From the NCBI GenBank assembly GCA_036556325.1, contig DATBJR010000131.1, forward strand, positions 1 through 24,196: 24,196 nt of DNA, read 5' to 3'. Within the stretch, counting starts at the first letter, position 1. The number at the start of each line of letters is the position of its first letter. The notes under the pieces were generated by a model that did no database searches, was not told the DNA's origin, and saw only the letters and a list, made by a program, of their open reading frames with translations. A program made the position numbers and the translations under genes. Positions 1 to 6,277 of the stretch are shown here, in pieces. The DNA comes from DASSCW01 sp036556325. Its GTDB lineage: Bacteria > Chloroflexota > Limnocylindria > QHBO01.

Positions 1-948
1 TACCGCGCCCTGGTGCGCGGCGAGACGACCACGGACCTCGACCCCCAGCGCATCCACGCCATCGGCCTGGCCGAAGTCGAGCGGATCGATGCCGAGACCG
101 CGGAGCTGGGCGCCCGCGTCCTGGGCGCCGCGTCGCTGGCCGCCACCCAGCGGGCGCTGCGTGACGACCCGCGCATGCACTTCGAGACCGGCGAGCAGAT
201 CATGGCGGTCGCCGAACGCTCGCTGGCGCGCGCCCAGCAGGCCACCCCGCGCTGGTTCGGGCGGGTGCCGCGGACGCCGTGCGTCACCGCCCGGATGCTG
301 CCGGCCGAGGAGGAGCACTCCACCGTCGCCTACTACCGTGATCCGGCGGCGGACGGCAGCCGGCCGGGCGAGTACTACGTCAACCTCTCACACCCGGAGA
401 CCCGGCCGCGCTACGAGGCGGAGGCGCTGGCCTTCCACGAGGCGGTGCCGGGCCACCACCTGCAGGTGGCGCTGGCCCAGGAGCTGCCGGACACGCTGCC
501 CGCCCTGCGTCGGCACTCGTACCTGATGGCCTACGTCGAGGGCTGGGGCCTGTATAGCGAGCGGCTCGCCGACGAGATGGGCCTCTACTCCGGCGACCTC
601 GACCGCCTGGGCATGCTCTCCTACGACGCCTGGCGCGCCTGCCGCCTGGTGGTCGACACCGGGATGCACGCCATGGGCTGGTCCCGCGACCAGGCCATTG
701 GCTTCATGGATGACCATTCCGTGCTGGCCCACAACAACATCGTCAACGAGGTGGACCGCTACCTCGGCCGGCCGGGCCAGGCGCTGGCCTACAAGATCGG
801 GCAGCTGGAGATCCTTCGCCTGCGACGCGAGGCGCAAACCCGGCTGGGCAGCGCCTTCGATATCCGCGCCTTCCACGACGCGGTGCTGGGCCACGGTCCG
901 CTGCCGCTGGCCACCCTGGCCGAAGCGGTCACCGCCGACCTGGGCTAG
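1..948 (+). CDS. DUF885 family protein, 3' part (metallopeptidase-like)
   Basis: The reading frame is open from the first base, so the 5' end lies outside the window; an internal GTG at 13 is not a convincing start. The visible part is 315 residues. It carries HEAVPGHH starting at visible residue 146 and an EGWG motif with Glu at residue 180. This HExxxGH...EGW pattern is shared with DUF885 proteins, which are thought to be zinc-dependent peptidases or hydrolases related to M1/M32-like folds. That suggests two His and one Glu as metal ligands; the substrate is unknown. The C-terminus reads VLGHGPLPL, which resembles the end of the second DUF885 protein in this window (6278-7969). The gene converges on the sulfatase-like gene with 9 nt between stops, and a 7-bp inverted repeat sits in the junction. 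Confidence 0.88.
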   Translation, partial: YRALVRGETTTDLDPQRIHAIGLAEVERIDAETAELGARVLGAASLAATQRALRDDPRMHFETGEQIMAVAERSLARAQQATPRWFGRVPRTPCVTARMLPAEEEHSTVAYYRDPAADGSRPGEYYVNLSHPETRPRYEAEALAFHEAVPGHHLQVALAQELPDTLPALRRHSYLMAYVEGWGLYSERLADEMGLYSGDLDRLGMLSYDAWRACRLVVDTGMHAMGWSRDQAIGFMDDHSVLAHNNIVNEVDRYLGRPGQALAYKIGQLEILRLRREAQTRLGSAFDIRAFHDAVLGHGPLPLATLAEAVTADLG

Positions 949-967
949 CCGCGCGTCCTAGCGCGGC
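948..967. terminator. Hairpin between convergent stop codons
   Basis: GCCGCGC at 948-954 is followed by a 6-nt loop and by GCGCGGC at 961-967, a perfect 7-bp GC stem. It begins in the last base of the DUF885 stop codon, and its loop contains the stop of the opposing gene. There is no U-tract, so it would be a non-canonical terminator or a 3'-end stabiliser serving both strands. The repeat is read directly; the function is inferred. Confidence 0.5.
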
Positions 968-2565
968 GGGTACGCGACGAAGTCGTACATGTGCGCGTAG
1001 TCCGGCGACAGGAAGGTCATGTCGGGCAGCAGCGGCAGATCGGTGCCGTACATCGCGTTGAACACGATCCGGAACTCGTTCACGGGGCTGGTCCGATCGG
1101 TGAAGCCGTAGTCCCGGGGGTCCACGCCGTTCGGCAGGTGGACCGCGTTGAGGATGCCGAACTTCTGGGCAATCTGCGCGTCCGAGGCCTTGAGCCACTG
1201 GAATCCAGTCTCGTTCAGGGAGAAGGCGCGGGGCCACGGCCCCTCGTCGGCCTGCAGGATGATGATCGGGTCGGTGGGATCGCTCAGCAGCCGGTCGATG
1301 GTCGCCAGCACGCGCTGGTTCGCGTATTCGACCTGCCCCACGTACTTGACCTCCTCCGGCTCCGTCTTGGCCGCCTCCTCGCTCAGGTACTCGCCGTGCG
1401 GCCCGAAGACGTACGGCGGATGGGGGAGCAGGATGTGGGCGAACACGAAGTTCGGACCGGGACGGTCCACGGTCTCCGCCAGGCGATCGAAGGTGTAGAG
1501 CGTGGTGTCGCGCGCCAGCTGCGCGCTGCTGGTCGCCTCCCCGTCGTCCTCGTTGCCCTGGCTGGCCGGCGGCGCGACTGCCGACCAGAACGTCGTGGCC
1601 AGGAGCGCCGTGCTGAACTCGGCCGAGTCCTGGAACCGCAGGTCAACGTCGGCGTCCACGTTGTAGGCGGTCGGCTCCCAGTAGTTGCCCAGGTGGATGT
1701 AGTGGTAGCCGATGGCCTTCAGCGAGCTGGGCACGGCCAGGTGATCGCGCAGCGCCGCGAAGATGCTGGTGAAGTCGTACGGCGGCCGGCTCTCGCCGAG
1801 ACGCTCCTTGCTGATGTGCTCCATCGACAGCGAGCTGTACAGCGAGAGCGCCGTCTTGAAGTAGTTGGCCCAGGCGTGGCGGGCGATGACGAAGCCACGT
1901 TGCTCGAGCGCGCGCAGGAACGGCTCGTTGTCGAAGTCGTAGACGTGGCGCATCGTGTCGCCGCCGGCGTACCGGTCCAGGATGATGTAGTAGACGTCCG
2001 GGGTCGGCGACGGGGCGTGGAGCGGCACGATGCTGGGTCCGGCCACCGTGGCGGCCGCGGCGGCCGAGGCCGAGGTGTAGTTCGCCACTCGCAGCAGGTT
2101 GAACGCGACCAGCAGCAGCCCGGCCAGGGTCAGGAAGCGGCCGGTCGGCGCCAGCCAGCGGCCGCCGCGCCAGATGAGCACCGTCGCACCAATCGCCGCC
2201 AGTCCCCAGACCGCGGCCATCGCCCAGCGGGTGAGGAACAAGCCCCCGATCAGGTTCCAGGCATGGCCGAACGAGAAGAAGAGGATGACCAGCACCGTGG
2301 CCAGCAGCGCGCCGCGCTGCCAGTTCCTGAAGATGGCCGCCAGGACCAGGAAGGCCGCGAGCGCCCCGCCCACGCTCGCGACCAATGGCAGCCACAGCGG
2401 CGCCAGCGTGACTTCCTGCTCGGCGTTCTCGGCGAACAGGAAGAGCACCGGGAATGCCGCGAAGAGCATCGGCGCCAGCGACGTCGAGACGCCGCGCAGG
2501 CCCGCGCGGGCCACTCGGGCTAACATCGCCGGAAACACTACGGCAAAGGACTTGACCGCGGACAT
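958..2565 (-). CDS. Membrane-anchored sulfatase/alkaline-phosphatase-fold protein
   Basis: The protein has about 535 residues. Roughly four to five hydrophobic helices lie at about 30-46, 58-79, 86-111, 113-132 and 143-160, followed by an Ala-rich linker. From about residue 190 there is an extracytoplasmic hydrolase domain that opens with DVYYIILDRYAG, where a metal-binding Asp is expected in this fold. It continues with a TALSLYSSLS stretch near the usual Ser/Thr nucleophile, HPPYVFGPHGE, and ILQADEG in the place of the common DHG metal motif. This layout resembles LTA-synthase or phosphoethanolamine-transferase-type sulfatase-fold enzymes, so a role in modifying a surface polymer or lipid is plausible; the substrate is unknown. 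The ATG at 2565 is preceded by GGAG at 6-nt spacing. ATG 2526 is an alternative. The frame stays open to 2970, but that extension is antisense to the neighbouring plus-strand genes and is not credible. Confidence 0.82.
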   Translation of the reverse strand: MSAVKSFAVVFPAMLARVARAGLRGVSTSLAPMLFAAFPVLFLFAENAEQEVTLAPLWLPLVASVGGALAAFLVLAAIFRNWQRGALLATVLVILFFSFGHAWNLIGGLFLTRWAMAAVWGLAAIGATVLIWRGGRWLAPTGRFLTLAGLLLVAFNLLRVANYTSASAAAAATVAGPSIVPLHAPSPTPDVYYIILDRYAGGDTMRHVYDFDNEPFLRALEQRGFVIARHAWANYFKTALSLYSSLSMEHISKERLGESRPPYDFTSIFAALRDHLAVPSSLKAIGYHYIHLGNYWEPTAYNVDADVDLRFQDSAEFSTALLATTFWSAVAPPASQGNEDDGEATSSAQLARDTTLYTFDRLAETVDRPGPNFVFAHILLPHPPYVFGPHGEYLSEEAAKTEPEEVKYVGQVEYANQRVLATIDRLLSDPTDPIIILQADEGPWPRAFSLNETGFQWLKASDAQIAQKFGILNAVHLPNGVDPRDYGFTDRTSPVNEFRIVFNAMYGTDLPLLPDMTFLSPDYAHMYDFVAYPPR

Positions 2566-2578
2566 GGGCCACTCCGGG

Positions 2579-2800
2579 ATGAGCCTCCTGGCGTACATCG
2601 ACCCCGGCTCCGGCAGCCTGCTGCTGCAGGCCATCCTGGCGGCCGTGATCTCGGTGCCCTTCTTCTTCCGCCGCACCATCGGCGGTGCCATAGGCCGCCT
2701 GCGCGGCCGCCCCAGGGCCGGAACGCCAGCCCCGCCGGCTGCCGATTCGCAGCCCGACACCGTCTCACTTCCGCACGATTCCGAGCCGCCCCAGCGTTGA
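2579..2800 (+). CDS. YIDPGSGS membrane miniprotein
   Basis: This 73-aa protein begins MSLLAYIDPGSGSLLLQ and continues with one hydrophobic helix (about residues 13-30) and a basic RR...GRLRGRPR segment, which suggests an N-out/C-in single-pass protein. The tail is Pro-rich. I recall the YIDPGSGS signature from small uncharacterised proteins, and believe they often sit near sulfatase-fold and NoeA-like methyltransferase genes, as here; that is memory, not a search. ATG 2579 is preferred because the product then starts just before the motif. An in-frame ATG at 2564 adds MGHSG and would overlap the start of the divergent gene. Neither has a strong ribosome binding site. Its TGA stop overlaps the TTG start of the next gene, which indicates translational coupling. 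Confidence 0.72.
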   Translation: MSLLAYIDPGSGSLLLQAILAAVISVPFFFRRTIGGAIGRLRGRPRAGTPAPPAADSQPDTVSLPHDSEPPQR

Positions 2801-4179
2801 GCGAGGCGTCGCTCGAGCCGGCGTCCTTCCGCGACCCGAGCGGCCTCGTCTTCCGCCGCGACGGTGTGCTCCATCGGCAGATCCAGGCCAGCGCCCAGTC
2901 GGACTGGGCCGCCTTCAACCGCTCCGGGCTGGCCGCCACCCTGATCGCCGATCGGCTCATGGTCGATCACGAAGATGTCGACACTGCCCTGGCTGCGCGG
3001 CCGGGTGCCATCGCGGTCATCCGCCCGCGTGAGTTGCCGCTCATCTCCTACCCGTACGAGTGGTCATTCGGCCAGCTGCGCGAGGCCGCCCTGCTGACAC
3101 TGGAGCTGCAGCGGCGCGCCCTGGAGGCCGGCATGCGCCTGAAGGACGCCAGCGCGTACAACGTCCAGTTCGACGCCGGGCGTCCGCTGCTCATCGACTC
3201 GCTTTCCTTCGAGGTCGGGGATCCGAGCGAGCCCTGGACCGCCTACCGGCAGTTCTGCGAGCACTTCCTGGCGCCGCTGGCGCTCATCGCGTATCGCGAC
3301 CCGCGCTGCGCGCTGATGCTGCGCGACTTCATCGACGGCATCCCGGTCGACTACGCCGCCGCGCTGCTTCCGTGGCGCAGCCGGCTGCGGCCTGGCCTGC
3401 TGGCGCATCTCCACCTGCACGCCGCGGCGCAGCGCCGCGCCCAGGCCGCCGGCCCGACGGCGACGCACGCCAGGCCCCGGCGCATGACGCTGACGGGGCA
3501 GCAGGCGATCCTGGACAACCTCCGCCGCTCGGTCGAGGGCCTGCGCTGGAATCCGGGCGGCCACTGGGTCCAGTACGGGATCGAGACCAGCTACTCGGCG
3601 ACCGGTGCCGCCTCGAAGCGCGCCATCGTCGAGCGGATGCTCGAGCGGGCCAGCGGCCCGGTCGTCTGGGACCTGGGTGCCAACGTGGGCACCTACTCGA
3701 CCATCGCGGCCGGTGATGGCCGGCACGTCATCGCTTTCGACCAGGATGCGTCAAGCGTGGAGCACCACTGGCGCACGCTGGACGCGACGGCGCGCGCCTC
3801 CGTCCTGCCGCTGGTGATGGACCTCACCAACCCGTCGCCGGCGCTCGGCTGGGCACTGGAGGAGCGGCGCTCGCTCATCCAGCGCGGGCCGGCCGACGTC
3901 CTGCTGGCCCTGGCGCTGGTCCACCACCTGGCCATCGGCAACAACGTCCCGCTGGAGCGCGTCGCGGACCTGCTCGCCCGCCTCGGGCGGTGGGCCATCG
4001 TGGAGTTCGTGCCGAAGGACGACCCGATGACGCAGCACCTGCTGGCCGCGCGCCGGGACGTCTTTCCCGACTACACCATCGACGGCTTCCGGGCGGCGGT
4101 CGGCAGCCGCTTCCGCGTCGTGGAAGAGGCACCGATCCAGGACTCGCTGCGCACGCTCTTCCTCCTGGAGCGCGCCTGA
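2797..4179 (+). CDS. Kinase-like N-terminal domain fused to class I SAM methyltransferase (NoeA-like)
   Basis: The protein has 460 residues and starts at TTG 2797, which shares TTGA with the stop of the miniprotein. The C-terminal half is a class I methyltransferase: motif I VVWDLGANVGTYS begins at residue 289, an acidic FDQD follows the second strand, and LALALVHHLAI and IVEFVPKDDP occupy later motif positions. The N-terminal half (about 8-230) is not methyltransferase-like. It contains LKDASAYNVQF (K116, D117, N122) followed by GRPLLIDSLSFE (D134). The spacing and chemistry match a protein-kinase-fold catalytic loop and metal-binding strand (RDxxxxN ... IDxG). Related proteins are commonly labelled nodulation protein NoeA-like, by my recollection. 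The context suggests action on a surface glycan or lipid with the sulfatase-fold protein. The methyltransferase call is firm; the kinase-fold call is an inference. Confidence 0.85.
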   Translation: MSEASLEPASFRDPSGLVFRRDGVLHRQIQASAQSDWAAFNRSGLAATLIADRLMVDHEDVDTALAARPGAIAVIRPRELPLISYPYEWSFGQLREAALLTLELQRRALEAGMRLKDASAYNVQFDAGRPLLIDSLSFEVGDPSEPWTAYRQFCEHFLAPLALIAYRDPRCALMLRDFIDGIPVDYAAALLPWRSRLRPGLLAHLHLHAAAQRRAQAAGPTATHARPRRMTLTGQQAILDNLRRSVEGLRWNPGGHWVQYGIETSYSATGAASKRAIVERMLERASGPVVWDLGANVGTYSTIAAGDGRHVIAFDQDASSVEHHWRTLDATARASVLPLVMDLTNPSPALGWALEERRSLIQRGPADVLLALALVHHLAIGNNVPLERVADLLARLGRWAIVEFVPKDDPMTQHLLAARRDVFPDYTIDGFRAAVGSRFRVVEEAPIQDSLRTLFLLERA

Positions 4180-4186
4180 GCGAACC

Positions 4187-4705
4187 CTACCAACGCTCCT
4201 CGTGGACGATCTCGTCCAGCGCGGCGCGACCACCCGGCTTGTTCGGAGCGGTGAGCTGCTCTGGATCGGCCGGGTGGCCGAACGACAGCAGGTAGTCGCA
4301 GCGCTGGCTGGCCGGCAGGCCCAGCAGGCGGCCGGCGAGGTCGTGGTCGTAGACGGTCGCCGGCGCGGAGCCGATGCCCAGCTCCCAGGCGGCCAGTACC
4401 ATGTTCTGCGCCGCGCGGCCGAGGTCCCACAGCACCGAATAGAGCCGCGGCGGATCGACTGCCGGTCGCACGAGTGCGATGGCCAGGGTGGCGCCGGCCA
4501 GGTGGTTCGCATAGCGTCCGACCGCCGACAGCTCGCGCAGGTGCTCCCGCTCCCGCACCACGATGAAGGCCCAGTGCTGCTGGTTCTTGGAGCTGCCGGT
4601 TCGCCGTCCGGCGTTCAGGATGCGCCGCAGGTCATGGTCCGAGACGGGCTCCGGGCTGAACTCGCGGATGACGCGAATGGTGTTGATGGCCTGCCAGGTA
4701 TCCAT
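4187..4705 (-). CDS. Nitroreductase family FMN-dependent oxidoreductase
   Basis: This is a 172-aa protein of usual nitroreductase length. The N-terminal AINTIRVIREFSPEPVS is the FMN-contacting Arg-rich strand of the family. SSKNQQHWAFIVV corresponds to the conserved (S/P)S..NxQPW segment, AAQNMVLAAWELGIGSAP is the family's central helix, and LLSFGHPAD precedes the C-terminus. Members reduce nitro compounds, quinones or flavins with NAD(P)H; the substrate cannot be read from sequence. ATG 4705 lies 4 nt after the AlaX stop, so the two genes form an operon. The 3' end converges on the methyltransferase gene with 7 nt between stops. Confidence 0.9.
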   Translation of the reverse strand: MDTWQAINTIRVIREFSPEPVSDHDLRRILNAGRRTGSSKNQQHWAFIVVREREHLRELSAVGRYANHLAGATLAIALVRPAVDPPRLYSVLWDLGRAAQNMVLAAWELGIGSAPATVYDHDLAGRLLGLPASQRCDYLLSFGHPADPEQLTAPNKPGGRAALDEIVHEERW

Positions 4706-4709
4706 CGGC

Positions 4710-5438
4710 TCAGTCTGCGTCCTCGACCGCGATGCGGATGCGCTTGTTGATGCGGCCCTTCGACTCGTAGCCGGTGACGCGAACCCGGCCTATCTCCGAG
4801 GTGCGGGCCACGTGGGTTCCGCCATCGGCCTGCAGGTCGAGGCCCACGATCTCGATGGTGCGGACCTCCTGGATTCCCTCGGGCAGCAGGTTGATCTTGG
4901 TGCGGATCAGATCCGGGATGGCGAACGCGTCGTCGCGCGGCAGGATGGCGATCCGGATCTCGCGGTCGGCCGCGACCTCCTCGTTCACGCGGCGCTCGAT
5001 CTCGGCCACGAGATCGGCCTGCATCCGCTCGAACTCGAAATCCATCCGGCCCGAGAGTGGCTCCATGTTGCCGCCGGTGACGGATGCCTGGTAGTCCCGC
5101 CAGACGACGCCGCACAGGACGTGGAGGGCGGAGTGGGTCCGCATCAGCTGGTGGCGGCGTTCCCAGTCCAGCCGCGCGGTGATCCGTGTGCCGGCCACCG
5201 GTGGCTGGCCCTCGACCGCGTGCCAGATGTCGTCGTCGCGCTTCCGCGCGCCGGTGACCAGCCACGAGCCGCCGCTCACGCCCTCCAGCACGCCGTGGTC
5301 CGCCGGCTGCCCGCCGCCGCCGGGATAGAACACGGTCCGATCCAGCAGCACGGCGTTCGTTTCGGGATCCACGGCCACGACGTCGGCCTCCACCTCGCGG
5401 GCATAGGCGTCGCGGTAGCAGATGTTGTCGCTCACCAC
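4710..5438 (-). CDS. alaX: Alanyl-tRNA editing protein, AlaX type
   Basis: This 242-aa protein resembles the editing domain of alanyl-tRNA synthetase and would deacylate mischarged tRNA(Ala) in the cytoplasm. An N-terminal beta-barrel with FYPGGGGQPADHG (about 37-49) identifies the longer AlaX-M/L class. The metal site shows THSALH (H102, H106) and ADGGTH (H209). The Cys usual in CxxxH is Asp205 here; I believe this Asp version occurs in other AlaX proteins. There is no ATG start. GTG 5438 and GTG 5435 are adjacent, and TACTCT on the minus strand (5447-5442) lies 6 nt before GTG 5435, as expected for a leaderless transcript. Nitroreductase follows 4 nt downstream. Confidence 0.9.
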   Translation of the reverse strand: MVSDNICYRDAYAREVEADVVAVDPETNAVLLDRTVFYPGGGGQPADHGVLEGVSGGSWLVTGARKRDDDIWHAVEGQPPVAGTRITARLDWERRHQLMRTHSALHVLCGVVWRDYQASVTGGNMEPLSGRMDFEFERMQADLVAEIERRVNEEVAADREIRIAILPRDDAFAIPDLIRTKINLLPEGIQEVRTIEIVGLDLQADGGTHVARTSEIGRVRVTGYESKGRINKRIRIAVEDAD

Positions 5439-5445
5439 CGAAGAG

Positions 5446-5478
5446 TAGCCCGCGCCGATGTCGATCGTCGGCGGGCTA
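5446..5478. repeat. Inverted repeat upstream of alaX
   Basis: TAGCCCGC (5446-5453) and GCGGGCTA (5471-5478) form a perfect 8-bp stem. An inner GCCGA/TCGGC pair extends it after a small bulge. It lies 8 nt upstream of the alaX start codon and downstream of the TetR gene on the same strand. It could therefore be the TetR gene's terminator, an operator or a 5' hairpin. The function is unresolved. Confidence 0.45.
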
Positions 5479-5539
5479 TCGGGCAGATCGGCGCCGGAGG
5501 ATCGATGCCGGCGACGAGGTGCTCATTGTCGGGCTACGA

Positions 5540-6142
5540 CTAGGCCGACTGTGTCCCCGGAACGAGGGCGCCGCCCATGAACAGCTCCAGGGTGTGCTCG
5601 ATCTCGGTCCGCAGCCGTTCGCGCGGGAGGGCACCAGCCGCACGGACCAGCACGCCGCCCAGCAGGTCAACCAGCTGGTTGCCGTACGACTCGCGCAGCT
5701 CCGGATGGCGCAGGGCGCCCGCCGCCGCGAGGTTGTCGAGCATCAGGTTGACGACCGCGGGGTAGCGCATCGTCTCCTGGGCACGGCGCCGGCGGACGGG
5801 ATCGGGATGGGTTGTCTCACGCGCCACGGCCGCAATCAGCGTCGGCTCGCGCGTCGCCACCGCGGCGAGCAGCTGCGCCACTTCGCGGAAGAGCACCTCG
5901 GGCGGCCGGTCGAGGTCCTGGATCACCGGCCCCGAGACCTCGGCCACGTAGCGGGCACCGATCTCGCACAGGATCATCTCCTTGTAGCCGAAGTAGTTGA
6001 AGACCGAGGTGCGGCTCATGCCGGCGGCGCGCGCGATGTCGTCCATCGTGGTGGCCTCGACCCCGCGCTCGGCGAAGAGCTTCGCCGCCGCGTCGATGAG
6101 GGTGCGCCGGCTGTCGGCCTTCTTCCGTTCGCGGATGCCCAT
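5540..6142 (-). CDS. TetR/AcrR family transcriptional regulator
   Basis: This 200-aa protein has the typical TetR layout. The N-terminal helix-turn-helix covers about residues 8-55, with TTMDDIARAAGMSRTSVFNYFGYKEMIL, including the conserved FxYFxxKE recognition helix end. A variable all-helical ligand domain follows, so the effector is unknown. ATG 6142 has a strong GGAGG at 6-nt spacing. The gene is divergent from the DUF885 gene at 6278, which it may regulate. A short inverted repeat (TCCGA ... TCGGA, 6151-6169) overlaps its own ribosome binding site and is a possible autoregulatory operator. Confidence 0.92.
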   Translation of the reverse strand: MGIRERKKADSRRTLIDAAAKLFAERGVEATTMDDIARAAGMSRTSVFNYFGYKEMILCEIGARYVAEVSGPVIQDLDRPPEVLFREVAQLLAAVATREPTLIAAVARETTHPDPVRRRRAQETMRYPAVVNLMLDNLAAAGALRHPELRESYGNQLVDLLGGVLVRAAGALPRERLRTEIEHTLELFMGGALVPGTQSA

Positions 6143-6150
6143 CTACGGCC

Positions 6151-6169
6151 TCCGATATGGCACTTCGGA
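6151..6169. promoter_or_regulatory. Possible TetR operator
   Basis: TCCGA (6151-6155) and TCGGA (6165-6169) form a 5-bp inverted repeat with a 9-nt spacer, just upstream of and overlapping the ribosome binding site of the TetR gene. Local TetR-family operators are often partial palindromes of this size. The arms are short, so chance occurrence is possible. Confidence 0.3.
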
Positions 6170-6229
6170 TTCCCCCCGCGACGGTGGCGACAGGCTAGCA
6201 GCCGCCGCACGAAAGCGCATCCTGCTTGT

Positions 6230-6235
6230 TAGCAT
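6230..6235 (+). promoter_or_regulatory. Putative -10 element (TAGCAT) for the DUF885 gene
   Basis: TAGCAT lies 42 nt upstream of ATG 6278 within the 135-bp divergent gap. The same hexamer precedes other genes in this window (9263, 17152, 22813). No clear -35 is visible. The expected 5' leader of about 36 nt would include the GAGG ribosome binding site. Confidence 0.4.
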
Positions 6236-6277
6236 GGCCACTCCCGGACAACTTCCGTTGCACCGTTGAGGCAAGGC

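Noticed and set aside
991..2523. 510-codon open frame on the plus strand
   Set aside because: Antisense to the sulfatase-fold gene, with a low-complexity Arg/Gln/Val product; a codon-bias shadow.
2566..2970. 135-residue N-terminal extension of the sulfatase-fold protein
   Set aside because: It lies antisense to the miniprotein and methyltransferase starts, has shadow-like composition, and a ribosome-binding-site-supported ATG exists at 2565.
4178..4198. GAGCG ... CGCTC pair between the methyltransferase and nitroreductase stops
   Set aside because: Only 5 bp with an 11-nt loop; too weak to call a terminator.
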